Source of the DNA: an uncultured Dorea sp.
GTDB taxonomy: Bacteria > Bacillota > Clostridia > Lachnospirales > Lachnospiraceae
DNA: 64,000 bases
Assembly: GCA_910580235.1 (NCBI GenBank)
Contig: CAJTVU010000002.1
Coordinates: forward strand, 186,001-250,000
Reading direction: 5' to 3'
The notes below the pieces were generated by a model. That model did not search any database, was not told the DNA's origin, and was given only the letters and a program-made list of their open reading frames with translations. The translations under genes were made by a program, and so were the position numbers. Below are positions 24,892 through 33,567 of the stretch, in pieces. Numbering within the stretch: position 1 is the stretch's first letter; the number at the start of each line of letters is the position of its first letter.

Positions 24892-25821
24892 ATGATCCAT
24901 ATGGAGAACCTGGTCAAGCGCTATGGCTCTGTCGTAGCCCTCGACCATTTGAGCTTAGACATAGAAGAGGGAGAAGTATTCGGGCTCCTCGGCCCCAACG
25001 GCTCCGGCAAGACAACAGCCATCGGCTGTCTTCTTGCTCTTCTGAAATACGACAAAGGCACGATCACTGTCTTGGGGAAAGAAATGCGCCCGGACAGCTA
25101 TGATCTGAAAAAGGACATTGGCGTCGTCATGCAGAATGTCGCCGTCTTCGAGCAGATGTCCGTCCTGGAGAATATTGATTATTTCTGCGGCCTCTACGTA
25201 AAAGATAAAACACGCCGAAAAGAGCTGGTGGAAGAGGCCATACGCTTTACCGGGCTTGAAGATTACCGGAAGGCGCGCCCGAAAAAATTATCCGGCGGCC
25301 TCCTTCGAAGGCTCAATATCGCCTGCGGCATCGTCCACAAGCCGAGGCTGATCATCTTAGACGAGCCGACTGTGGCCGTCGACCCGCAGAGCCGCAATAA
25401 GATATTGGAGGGGATCTTAGAGCTGAACCGACAGGGATCCACGATCATCTATACTTCCCACTACATGGAGGAAGTAGAGCAGATCTGCTCTCGCATCGCC
25501 ATCATCGACCATGGGCGGGTGCTTGCCACAGGGACTACAGAAGAATTGAAGAATATGATTAAGACAGGCGAGACGATCACTATAGAGGCGGTCGCCATAG
25601 AAGAGCGCCTGATCGCCGAGCTTTGCACGCTCCCGCATGTATTCGACGTCACATACGAAGAACAGGTTCTCAAGATCCGCTTAAGCAGCGCAAAGCACAA
25701 TCTGGTGCGGATCCTGAACTTCCTTACGGAGCGGGACATCTCCTTCGGGCGGGTGTTTTCCGAGCTCCCTACCTTAAACGACGTATTCCTTGAGATTACC
25801 GGCAAAGAGCTAAGAGATTAG
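24892..25821 (+). CDS. ABC transporter ATP-binding protein (NatA/CcmA-like)
   Basis: 309 residues from ATG 24892, preceded by GGAAGGGAAGGA; the upstream in-frame sequence contains the operator and is not coding. It has Walker A GPNGSGKTT, signature LSGGLLRRL, Walker B LIILDEP, switch histidine TSHYMEE, and a C-terminal extension of about 90 residues typical of ABC-2 exporter ATPases. It is first of three genes with two different membrane subunits and probably induced by the divergent two-component system. Confidence 0.92.
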   Translation: MIHMENLVKRYGSVVALDHLSLDIEEGEVFGLLGPNGSGKTTAIGCLLALLKYDKGTITVLGKEMRPDSYDLKKDIGVVMQNVAVFEQMSVLENIDYFCGLYVKDKTRRKELVEEAIRFTGLEDYRKARPKKLSGGLLRRLNIACGIVHKPRLIILDEPTVAVDPQSRNKILEGILELNRQGSTIIYTSHYMEEVEQICSRIAIIDHGRVLATGTTEELKNMIKTGETITIEAVAIEERLIAELCTLPHVFDVTYEEQVLKIRLSSAKHNLVRILNFLTERDISFGRVFSELPTLNDVFLEITGKELRD

Positions 25822-25831
25822 GAGGCGGGCT

Positions 25832-27001
25832 ATGCTATTTTTATTCCGATACCGTTTTTTACAGATTATAAGGGAATATTCTGTTATGTTCTGGGCGCTT
25901 GCATTCCCGCTTATATTAGGCACTCTCTTCTATTTCAGCTTCGGGAGCGCGGGGCTGTCTGCCACAGGGGAGTCCGAGTGGGACATGATTAAAGTGAGCG
26001 TCCTGGAAAATATAGATCCCGGCGATGCGCCTGATGAGAATGAATATTTTGACAACGCAGAGGCATTCTCTGAATTCTTGCATGCCCTGGACGGCGACAC
26101 ATTGGAGATCGTCCCGGCCGATTCGGAAGCGGACGCTCTCTTGGCCCTGAATGAAGGGGATATCACCGGAATCTATTATGCAAAGGAAGCCCCTTCCCTC
26201 ACGGTGGGGAAGAACGGCTTGAACGAGAGCATCCTTACATCCATTTTAGACTCCTACAATCAGAATGCCGCCATGATGAAAGACATCGCCATGAACCATC
26301 CTGAAAGCCTTCTGACAGCCATGGAGGCGCTTGGCGATTATAAACAGATGACGCAGGACAAAGCCTTAGGCGGCGACACTTTAGATCCCAATGTACAATA
26401 TTTCTTCGCTCTGATCGCCTATGCCTGTCTTTCCGGAGCATTCCTGGGCGTTCGGGCAAGCTTCGACAGCCAGGCCAACCTGACTGCCCTTGGAGCGAGA
26501 AGGAGCGTTACGCCTACCCATAAGCTGACGCTTGTCCTGATCGATATGCTTGTGCTTGCAGTGATCCATTTCCTCGATATTATGATCCTGACAGTCTATA
26601 TCGCAAAAGTACTCGGCATCAGCCTTGGAAATAACATCCCCGCCCTCCTCCTTGTCAATCTTATGGGAAGTGTGATCGGCGTGGCTCTGGGGCTTGCTTT
26701 CGGCTCCCTTACAAAAATGTCCCTCAATATAAAAATGGGGCTTACCGTCCTTGTGACCCTGCTCCCCGGATTCCTGGCGGGGCTTATGTTCGGCAATATG
26801 AAGAATATCATCGAACAGCATCTTCCGATCGTCAACCGCATCAATCCGGCGGCAGTCCTAAGCGACGCTTACTACTGTATGGGCGTGTACAATGACATGG
26901 AACGTTTCCAAAGGTGCATCCTAATTCTTGCATTCATGAGCATCCTTTTGCTATGCACCGCATTTTTAGGAGTAAGGAGAGAACGTTATGACAGTATTTA
27001 A
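25832..27001 (+). CDS. ABC-2-type permease, first subunit
   Basis: 389 residues: one N-terminal membrane helix (about 15-37), an extracytoplasmic domain of about 160 residues, and five to six helices in the C-terminal half. This is the NatB/YhgE-like ABC-2 exporter layout. The SD AGGAGGCGGG precedes the ATG. It overlaps the next permease by 14 nt; the two are similar in length and layout and probably form a heterodimer. Confidence 0.88.
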   Translation: MLFLFRYRFLQIIREYSVMFWALAFPLILGTLFYFSFGSAGLSATGESEWDMIKVSVLENIDPGDAPDENEYFDNAEAFSEFLHALDGDTLEIVPADSEADALLALNEGDITGIYYAKEAPSLTVGKNGLNESILTSILDSYNQNAAMMKDIAMNHPESLLTAMEALGDYKQMTQDKALGGDTLDPNVQYFFALIAYACLSGAFLGVRASFDSQANLTALGARRSVTPTHKLTLVLIDMLVLAVIHFLDIMILTVYIAKVLGISLGNNIPALLLVNLMGSVIGVALGLAFGSLTKMSLNIKMGLTVLVTLLPGFLAGLMFGNMKNIIEQHLPIVNRINPAAVLSDAYYCMGVYNDMERFQRCILILAFMSILLLCTAFLGVRRERYDSI

Positions 27002-28148
27002 AGGATTTTTATCTATTACAAAGCGGAACTTGGGCATGATGCTGCTGTATATCATCATTTTCCTCACGATCAGTATTTTTGCCCAGAAAATGCTCGACCC
27101 TGCCGACGCCTCCGGATTCAAAGCAGAGCAGCTTGATATCGCCGTAATCGACCGGGACGGCGGCGCACTGGCAAAAGGGCTTACGGACTACCTTGGCCTT
27201 TTCCACAATTTAAAAGACTTGCCCGATGATAAGAGCATCCTGCAGGATCGCCTGTTCTACCGGGATATATATTATATTGTGACGATCCCGGAGGATTTTG
27301 AAGAAGCTTGTCTTTCAGGCAGCGAAAAGCTGTCGGTGACAAAAGTCCCCGGCAGCACGACAGGATATTATGTAGATCAACAGATCAACACATTTTTAAA
27401 CAGTGTACGTACTATGACCGCAGGGGGGTTCTCCGTCTCTGATGCGGTCGCCCGTGCAGCAGAATACGCCTCTTCTCCTCCTGACGTGACGCTGATCGAC
27501 AAGACCGGGCACGGGGGCAGCATGGCGCAGCACGCATTTATGTTCCAATACATGCCCTACATCATGCTTTCTATCCTCTGCTACACTTTAAGCTTCATTA
27601 TGATCGCTTTCGGAAAGCCTGATGTGAAGAAACGGACCTTATGCTCCTGCATCTCAGCCCGCAGCATGAATCTGCAGCTGATCGCAGGGCACGCCGTAGT
27701 AGGGCTTGGCATATTCGCGATCTGTACTGTTATGCCTGCGATCCTTTACGGAAGATCATTCCTTTCAGACCCGCATCTTCCCTATTATCTGCTCAACAGC
27801 TTTATTATGATGCTAGTCTCCCTCTCCATTGCATTCCTCATCAGCTCTTTTCCTATAAACGAAGAGATCATCAACGGGATCGTCAATGTGATTACTCTTG
27901 GAATGGCCTTTACTTGCGGTGTATTCGTCTCCATGGATATTCTGGGGAAAGGGGTGCGGACGATCGCCCGCTTCCTGCCAGTGTACTGGTATGAGACTAC
28001 TAACAGCCTTATTGCCGGGAACCGTACGTTCACGGACTCTCAGACTGCCGAGCTCTGGCGGGGGTATGGGATCCAGCTGCTCTTTATGGCTGCATTCTTC
28101 GGCATCGCCCTCGTGCTCCGGCGCAACCGGGCGATAGCGGAACGATAA
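26988..28148 (+). CDS. ABC-2-type permease, second subunit
   Basis: 386 residues with the same plan as its neighbour: an N-terminal helix (about 14-32), an extracytoplasmic domain that includes LDIAVIDRDGGALAKGL, a motif common in ABC-2 permeases, and five to six C-terminal helices. It is last in the operon. A bidirectional hairpin follows within 10 nt. Confidence 0.88.
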   Translation: MTVFKGFLSITKRNLGMMLLYIIIFLTISIFAQKMLDPADASGFKAEQLDIAVIDRDGGALAKGLTDYLGLFHNLKDLPDDKSILQDRLFYRDIYYIVTIPEDFEEACLSGSEKLSVTKVPGSTTGYYVDQQINTFLNSVRTMTAGGFSVSDAVARAAEYASSPPDVTLIDKTGHGGSMAQHAFMFQYMPYIMLSILCYTLSFIMIAFGKPDVKKRTLCSCISARSMNLQLIAGHAVVGLGIFAICTVMPAILYGRSFLSDPHLPYYLLNSFIMMLVSLSIAFLISSFPINEEIINGIVNVITLGMAFTCGVFVSMDILGKGVRTIARFLPVYWYETTNSLIAGNRTFTDSQTAELWRGYGIQLLFMAAFFGIALVLRRNRAIAER

Positions 28149-28154
28149 AAAGAA

Positions 28155-28180
28155 GCCTTTGATGATCAGTCATCAAAGGC
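28155..28180. terminator. Bidirectional terminator between the ABC operon and dnaJ
   Basis: An 11-bp perfect stem (GCCTTTGATGA/TCATCAAAGGC) with loop TCAG, flanked by A-rich sequence on the left and CTCTTTTA on the right. The right arm lies inside the last codons of dnaJ. Confidence 0.8.
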
Positions 28181-29356
28181 CTCTTTTACTTTATCCATAA
28201 ATCCTTTCTTCTTCCGGCCGCTGTCCGTATTGCCGCTGCCGGCCGCTCCCGCTGATCTAAGCGTATTCCCCGCCAGCTCGTCGAACTTGCGGAGCGCCTC
28301 TTTTGCCTCCGCGCTCAGCCGTTCCGGCGTCTGGATTACAAGCGTCACATAGTGATCGCCCCGAACTTGAGAATTCCGAAGAGACGGGACTCCTTTTCCT
28401 TTAAGGCGCACCTTCGTGTCCGTCTTAGTCCCTGCCTTCACTGTATAGATCACTTCACCGTCGACCGTCTTGATACGGATATCTGCGCCAAGCGCCGCCT
28501 GTGCGAAAGAGATCGGCACAGTTGAGAAGATGTGCATATCCTGTCGCTGGAAGATGGGATGTCTGGCGACGGTGACTTCCACGAGCAGATCCCCTCTCGG
28601 CCCACCGTTCACGCCCGGTTCGCCTTTATCGCGGATGCGGACGCTCTGGCCGTTGTCGATCCCTGCCGGGATCTTGACGGATATCTTCTTCCTGCTCGCC
28701 ACATAGCCGCTGCCTCCGCAATCTGCACATTTCTCACGGACGATCTTCCCGGTCCCGTGGCAATCCGGGCAAGTCTGTACATTCTGCACCATACCGAATA
28801 TAGATTGCTGCGTATAGACTACCTGGCCTTTTCCTCCGCACTTTGAGCATGTCTCCGGGGATGTGCCGGGCTTTGCCCCTGTCCCGCCGCATGTAGGGCA
28901 CGGGTCTTTCAGCACTACATCCAACTCCTTCTCACATCCGAAGACCGCCTCCTCAAATGTGATCCGCACGCTCTTTCGGATGTTCATGCCCTTCATAGGT
29001 CCCTGGCCTGCGCGGCCGCGCCTTCCGCCGCCAAACAGATCGCCAAAGATATCTCCGAAGATATCACTGAAATCAGCGCCGCTGAAATCAAATCCTCCGA
29101 ACCCTCCGGCTCCGCCTGCGCCTCCCTCAAAGGCCGCATGGCCGAACTGGTCGTACTGGCGGCGCTTCTCAGGATCGCTGAGCACCGCATAGGCCTCGGA
29201 TGCTTCCTTGAACTTCTTCTCGGCCTCCGCATCGCCCGGATTCATATCCGGGTGATACTTTTTGGCGACTTGCCTGTATGCTTTTTTCAAGGCGTCGTCA
29301 TTGGCATCCTTGCCAACGCCCAGCACCTCGTAATAGTCTCGTTTTGATTCTGCCAT
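28166..29356 (-). CDS. dnaJ: Chaperone protein DnaJ
   Basis: 396 residues from ATG 29356 (GAAGGAGAG site). It has a J domain with HPD (KKYHPDMNPGD) that stimulates DnaK ATPase, a Gly/Phe-rich linker, and four zinc-binding CxxCxGxG repeats (CPTCGGTG, CSKCGGKG, CPDCHGTG, CADCGGSG), followed by the C-terminal substrate-binding domains: a complete type I DnaJ. It is last in the hrcA-grpE-dnaK-dnaJ operon. Confidence 0.97.
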   Translation of the reverse strand: MAESKRDYYEVLGVGKDANDDALKKAYRQVAKKYHPDMNPGDAEAEKKFKEASEAYAVLSDPEKRRQYDQFGHAAFEGGAGGAGGFGGFDFSGADFSDIFGDIFGDLFGGGRRGRAGQGPMKGMNIRKSVRITFEEAVFGCEKELDVVLKDPCPTCGGTGAKPGTSPETCSKCGGKGQVVYTQQSIFGMVQNVQTCPDCHGTGKIVREKCADCGGSGYVASRKKISVKIPAGIDNGQSVRIRDKGEPGVNGGPRGDLLVEVTVARHPIFQRQDMHIFSTVPISFAQAALGADIRIKTVDGEVIYTVKAGTKTDTKVRLKGKGVPSLRNSQVRGDHYVTLVIQTPERLSAEAKEALRKFDELAGNTLRSAGAAGSGNTDSGRKKKGFMDKVKEAFDD

Positions 29357-29446
29357 AATTTTCTCTCCTTCGTGAGAAATGTCCTGATACATAAGGAAGC
29401 TCTGCGGAGCCCGGCTCATAGATCTCTGCCAGGCTCCGCAGAACGC

Positions 29447-31327
29447 TTATACTTCTTTGTAATCTCCGTCTACGACGTCGTCGCCCTGGAACCCGTCCGG
29501 CGCAGGGCCCGTCTGCGCTCCCGCGCCCATATCCGGGCCGGCGCCCTGTGCTCCTGCCGCCGCGCCAGCCTGCTCATACATCTTCGTAAACAGCTTCTGC
29601 GCGCTCTCCATGAGCTTCTCTTTTCCTGCTTTGATCTCAGCGATCTGCGCGTCTGTCAGCTCTTCCATGTTCACTTTCTCAAGCGTCTCTTTCAGAGCCT
29701 TACAGTCGGCCTCCACCGCCTCTTTGTCAGCCCCGTCCAGCTTATCTCCTACTTCTCCTAACGCCTTCTCGGTCTGGAATACGAGGGAATCTGCTTCGTT
29801 CTTTGCATCGATGCCTTCTTTGCGCTTCTTATCCTGCGCCTCGAATGCAGCCGCCTCTTTTACTGCCTTGTCAATATCTTCGTCGGACATATTAGAGCCC
29901 GCCGTAATGGTGATATGCTGCTCCTTTCCTGTTCCCAGGTCTTTAGCAGAAACATTTACAATACCGTTGGCGTCAATATCAAAGGTAACTTCGATCTGCG
30001 GTACTCCGCGCGGAGCCGGAGGTATGCCGTCCAGCCTGAACTGCCCGAGAGACTTGTTGTCTCTTGCGAACTGCCTCTCGCCCTGTACTACATTGATATC
30101 CACTGCCGTCTGGTTATCCGCGGCTGTAGAGAAGATCTGGCTCTTCTTTGTCGGGATCGTCGTATTCCTCTCGATCAGCCTTGTCGCAACGCCGCCCATC
30201 GTCTCAATGGACAGAGAGAGCGGTGTAACGTCCAGAAGAAGGATATCGCCTGCTCCCGCGTCCCCCGCAAGCTTACCGCCCTGCACGGAAGCGCCAAGCG
30301 CCACGCACTCGTCCGGGTTTAAAGATTTGCTCGGCTCCTTTCCTGTCAGCCGCTTTACTTCCTCCTGCACCGCCGGTATACGTGTAGAACCGCCTACCAG
30401 CAGCACCTGCCCAAGCTCGGAAGCCGCGATGCCCGCGTCTGATAGAGCTCTCTGCACCGGCTCGGAAGTCTTCATTACAAGGTCGTGTGTCAATTCGTCA
30501 AATTTCGCCCTTGTAAGGTTCATGTCAAAATGCTTCGGCCCCTCTGCCGTAGCCGTGATGAACGGAAGATTGATATTCGTAGTCGTCGCAGAAGAAAGCT
30601 CCTTCTTCGCTTTCTCCGCCGCCTCTTTCAGCCTCTGGAGAGCCATCTTGTCTGTAGACAGGTCCACTCCCTCCTGCTTCTTGAATTCTGCGATCATATA
30701 ATCTGTGATCTTCTGGTCGAAGTCGTCTCCTCCCAGCCTGTTGTTCCCCGCTGTGGACAGTACTTCTATAACGCCGTCGCCGATCTCGATAACAGATACG
30801 TCGAACGTCCCGCCGCCCAGGTCATACACCATGATCTTCTGCTCTTTCTCATTGTCAAGGCCATATGCGAGGGCCGCTGCCGTCGGCTCATTGATGATAC
30901 GCTTTACATCAAGGCCCGCGATCTTGCCCGCGTCCTTTGTAGCCTGGCGCTGCGCGTCGTTAAAGTAGGCGGGCACTGTAATAACGGCCTCCGTCACTTT
31001 CTCACCAAGATAGCCCTCTGCATCTGCTTTTAGCTTCTGGAGCGTCATAGCGGAAATCTCCTGTGGAGAATATTTCTTATCGTCAATGGCCACTCTGAAA
31101 TCAGACCCCATCTCTCTCTTGATGGAAGAGATCGTCCTCTCTGCGTTCGTAACTGCCTGACGCTTCGCCGGCTCTCCCACAAGACGCTCTCCCGTCTTCG
31201 TAAATGCGACGACAGACGGTGTCGTCCTTGCTCCTTCTGTATTTGCAATGACTGTCGGCTGTCCGCCTTCCATAACTGCCACGCAGCTGTTTGTAGTTCC
31301 CAGGTCAATACCAATAATTTTTCCCAT
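29447..31327 (-). CDS. dnaK: Chaperone protein DnaK (Hsp70)
   Basis: 626 residues: Hsp70 signatures IGIDLGTTNSCVAV at the N-terminus, VYDLGGGTFDVS and LVGGSTRIPAVQ in the ATPase domain, a substrate-binding domain with LDVTPLSLSIET, and a Gly/Ala-rich C-terminal tail ending in DGDYKEV. It folds proteins in ATP-driven cycles with DnaJ and GrpE. It lies 19 nt after grpE and is heat-shock controlled through HrcA. Confidence 0.98.
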   Translation of the reverse strand: MGKIIGIDLGTTNSCVAVMEGGQPTVIANTEGARTTPSVVAFTKTGERLVGEPAKRQAVTNAERTISSIKREMGSDFRVAIDDKKYSPQEISAMTLQKLKADAEGYLGEKVTEAVITVPAYFNDAQRQATKDAGKIAGLDVKRIINEPTAAALAYGLDNEKEQKIMVYDLGGGTFDVSVIEIGDGVIEVLSTAGNNRLGGDDFDQKITDYMIAEFKKQEGVDLSTDKMALQRLKEAAEKAKKELSSATTTNINLPFITATAEGPKHFDMNLTRAKFDELTHDLVMKTSEPVQRALSDAGIAASELGQVLLVGGSTRIPAVQEEVKRLTGKEPSKSLNPDECVALGASVQGGKLAGDAGAGDILLLDVTPLSLSIETMGGVATRLIERNTTIPTKKSQIFSTAADNQTAVDINVVQGERQFARDNKSLGQFRLDGIPPAPRGVPQIEVTFDIDANGIVNVSAKDLGTGKEQHITITAGSNMSDEDIDKAVKEAAAFEAQDKKRKEGIDAKNEADSLVFQTEKALGEVGDKLDGADKEAVEADCKALKETLEKVNMEELTDAQIAEIKAGKEKLMESAQKLFTKMYEQAGAAAGAQGAGPDMGAGAQTGPAPDGFQGDDVVDGDYKEV

Positions 31328-31346
31328 GATTTATTTCCTCCTTCTT

Positions 31347-32027
31347 TTAATTTGCTACTTTTACCATGCTGTACCTGACTACGGCGCCACGGTACGTATA
31401 ACCCTTCTGAAGCTCCTCGGCTACAATATTCTCACCAAAGCTCTCGTCTTCCACGTGCATTACTGCATTATGGAAATCCGGGTCAAACTCCTGCCCCACC
31501 GCTTCGATCGGCTTCACACCGATGTTCTCCAGGGCTGCCATCAGCTTCTTATATACCATTTCCATCCCCTGGACGAACGAGTCGTTCCTGTCTTCTTCCT
31601 CAACGGTCCCAAAGCCTCTCTCAAAATCGTCAATGACCGGAAGGATCTTTTCTATGACATCTTTCGCTCCCACTTCATACATCTGGGATTTCTCCTTATC
31701 TGTACGCTTGCGAAAGTTATCAAACTCTGCCATCTGGCGGGTGAGCCTGTCAGTCAGCTCCTCGATCTTCTCATCTTTTTTATCCTTCTTGTTCTTCCTG
31801 CCGAACAGCTTCTTGCCGTCCGTCCCGCCTTCCTCTTCTGCGCCCGCCTCTTCTCTGCGCTCTTCGCCCTCTTCTTCCCTGTCGTCCTCTTCTCCTGCTT
31901 CCTGGGGCTCCTGTCCGCCCGCCTCTTCCTGCAGCTCTTCCTCTTCGCTCTGGATATTGCTGCTATCAGCCTCTTTTGCCATTTCTTCCTGGCTTTTCTC
32001 CTGCTTATCCTCCAAGAGTCCTTCCAC
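31347..32027 (-). CDS. grpE: Nucleotide exchange factor GrpE
   Basis: 226 residues from GTG 32027 (ATG 31979 is an alternative). The C-terminal half is typical GrpE: coiled coil, FDNFRKRTDKEK, and a beta domain with FDPDFHNAVMHVE and YTYRGAVVRYSMVKVA. The first 75 or so residues are an unusually long, strongly acidic, Glu-rich disordered tail. It lies 8 nt after hrcA. Confidence 0.95.
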   Translation of the reverse strand: MEGLLEDKQEKSQEEMAKEADSSNIQSEEEELQEEAGGQEPQEAGEEDDREEEGEERREEAGAEEEGGTDGKKLFGRKNKKDKKDEKIEELTDRLTRQMAEFDNFRKRTDKEKSQMYEVGAKDVIEKILPVIDDFERGFGTVEEEDRNDSFVQGMEMVYKKLMAALENIGVKPIEAVGQEFDPDFHNAVMHVEDESFGENIVAEELQKGYTYRGAVVRYSMVKVAN

Positions 32028-32035
32028 CTTTCTTC

Positions 32036-33079
32036 TTATTCTTCCTTATGGAACATCTGATCCAGCTCATTCTGCAGCCGTTTCATTGATTTTAATACAT
32101 GTTCATAATCCATCCGCTTCGGGCCGATAATACCTATCGTTCCCTTCATGCCTTCGCCCAATTCATAAGTTGCGGTAACAACGCTACAGTCTTTCATATT
32201 CTGCACCGGAGCCTCATCGCCGATGTACACCTGGATGCCTGTGCTCTCTTCCCGAGAGAGAGTCTGCGTCACCAGTTCTGTCAGCTGCTGCTTCTCCTCG
32301 AATGCGCTGATGATCTCCTGTGCGCTCTGTTTATCGGAAAGCTCCGGGTATTTGAAAATGTTCGTCGCGCCGCTCGTGTATATATGCATATCCTCGTCGA
32401 TCTGGATGGCGTCCGCCACCGCGTCCAGTACATCCCCTATCACTTCGCTGTGTATCCCGGCCTGTTCCTTGAGCCTTGCGATAAGCCCTAAGCTAATCTC
32501 CTCAATAGACATACCGTTAAGCGTCGTGTTGAGAAGCATATTGAGCTTCAGCAGGTTCTCATTGCTAAGAGGCTCTTCCAGATCGATGATCTTGTTCTTG
32601 ATCACATTGCCGCCCAGCACGATGACCGCGATCACCTGCTCTTCATCCACCATGGACAGCTGGATGAATTTTATCTTATTAACACTGTTCATAGGGGTAG
32701 ACACCATCGTCGCATAGTTCGTGCTGCTGGCCAGGACTCTGGCTGCCTGCTTAAGCAGATGTTCCATCTTGTCGGCCTTCTCGAGCATCTGCTCCTGCAT
32801 CTCGCTTAACTCCTGTTCTTTTTCTTCCATAAGCATATCGACATAGAGCCGATACCCCTTATCCGAAGGAATACGTCCTGCCGACGTATGAGGCTGTACG
32901 ATATAGCCCAGCTCTTCCAGATCCGACATCTCATTTCGGATCGTCGCAGAGCTTAAGTTGAGATCCGTGTACTTGGAGATCGTCCTGGAGCCGACCGGCT
33001 CGCCCGTCTCTAAATATGTCTTAATAATCGCGTGCAGGATCGTAAGCTTCCGCTCGTTAAGCCCATGTTCTGAAACCAT
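32036..33079 (-). CDS. hrcA: Heat-inducible transcription repressor HrcA
   Basis: 347 residues: an N-terminal winged helix (RKLTILHAIIKTYLETGEPVG, SSATIRNEMSDLEELGYI) and the HrcA core domain. It binds the CIRCE element immediately upstream, so the operon is autoregulated. HrcA needs GroEL for activity in other Firmicutes. It is the first gene of the chaperone operon. Confidence 0.97.
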   Translation of the reverse strand: MVSEHGLNERKLTILHAIIKTYLETGEPVGSRTISKYTDLNLSSATIRNEMSDLEELGYIVQPHTSAGRIPSDKGYRLYVDMLMEEKEQELSEMQEQMLEKADKMEHLLKQAARVLASSTNYATMVSTPMNSVNKIKFIQLSMVDEEQVIAVIVLGGNVIKNKIIDLEEPLSNENLLKLNMLLNTTLNGMSIEEISLGLIARLKEQAGIHSEVIGDVLDAVADAIQIDEDMHIYTSGATNIFKYPELSDKQSAQEIISAFEEKQQLTELVTQTLSREESTGIQVYIGDEAPVQNMKDCSVVTATYELGEGMKGTIGIIGPKRMDYEHVLKSMKRLQNELDQMFHKEE

Positions 33080-33100
33080 CCGCCCCCTCCTTCCTTCTTG

Positions 33101-33127
33101 TTAGCACTCAAATTCACAGAGTGCTAA
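33101..33127. promoter_or_regulatory. CIRCE operator
   Basis: TTAGCACTC-N9-GAGTGCTAA is a perfect match to the CIRCE consensus, placed between the -10 and the hrcA start. Confidence 0.98.
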
Positions 33128-33141
33128 TATCTTCGATTATT

Positions 33142-33170
33142 AATGTATCACTACGATAGCCTTTTGTCAA
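33142..33170 (-). promoter_or_regulatory. Sigma-A promoter of the hrcA operon
   Basis: On the minus strand TTGACA (33170-33165), 17 nt, TACATT (33147-33142). CIRCE begins 15 bp downstream. Confidence 0.8.
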
Positions 33171-33203
33171 CATACTTTATAATTTTTTTATACATCAAAC
33201 GAA

Positions 33204-33243
33204 ATCTGGGACGGGGCAAAATTCATTTTACCCCGTCCCAGAT
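33204..33243. repeat. Dispersed GGGACGGGG palindrome, copy 2
   Basis: 19-bp arms with a single difference (GGGGCAAAAT against GGGGTAAAAT). It begins 2 bases after the stop of the 97-residue gene and separates that operon from the hrcA promoter. Confidence 0.9.
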
Positions 33244-33245
33244 CA

Positions 33246-33539
33246 TCAGCTCAGCTCTACCTTCGCCGCCTCTTCCGGCTTGAACTCATTCTCAAGATCA
33301 TAAATATTATGTCCCGTGGACTCTCCAAGCACTCTCCCTTCCAGAGAATAGCAACGGATGAACCTCTTCACGTCAATGCTGGACCAATGTTCTACGTCCC
33401 AGCTCATATAGCCGTCTTCGTCCGTCTTCTTCTCCTTTAAGTACAGATCCACCTGGCGGCCGTCCCGCATAATGTCGATCAGCCCTTTCGTCCCGTCCAC
33501 TTCCAGCTCTGCCTTCTTTACTGTGTCATACACCTTCAT
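33246..33539 (-). CDS. Small hypothetical protein linked to the asparagine-synthetase-like gene
   Basis: 97 residues from ATG 33539, which has GGAGGGA 7 nt upstream (ATG 33545 is too close to that site). It is soluble and acidic, with predicted beta strands (KVYDTVKKAELEVDGTKGLIDIMRD) and no known motif or cysteine pair. It begins 28 nt after the asparagine-synthetase-like gene and ends 2 bases before a dispersed palindrome, so it is probably the second gene of that operon. The family is unknown to me. Confidence 0.7.
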   Translation of the reverse strand: MKVYDTVKKAELEVDGTKGLIDIMRDGRQVDLYLKEKKTDEDGYMSWDVEHWSSIDVKRFIRCYSLEGRVLGESTGHNIYDLENEFKPEEAAKVELS

Positions 33540-33567
33540 TTCCATTCCCTCCTTTCATTTCATATAT

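Noticed and set aside
29610..30701. A 363-codon open frame on the plus strand opposite dnaK
   Set aside because: Long antisense frames opposite dnaK are a known by-product of its codon bias. The sense gene is unmistakable and the antisense product (Ser-rich) resembles no protein.
33204..33243. The palindrome beside hrcA as a second heat-shock operator
   Set aside because: It has no similarity to CIRCE, lies upstream of the -35, and is identical in core to repeats at unrelated genes.
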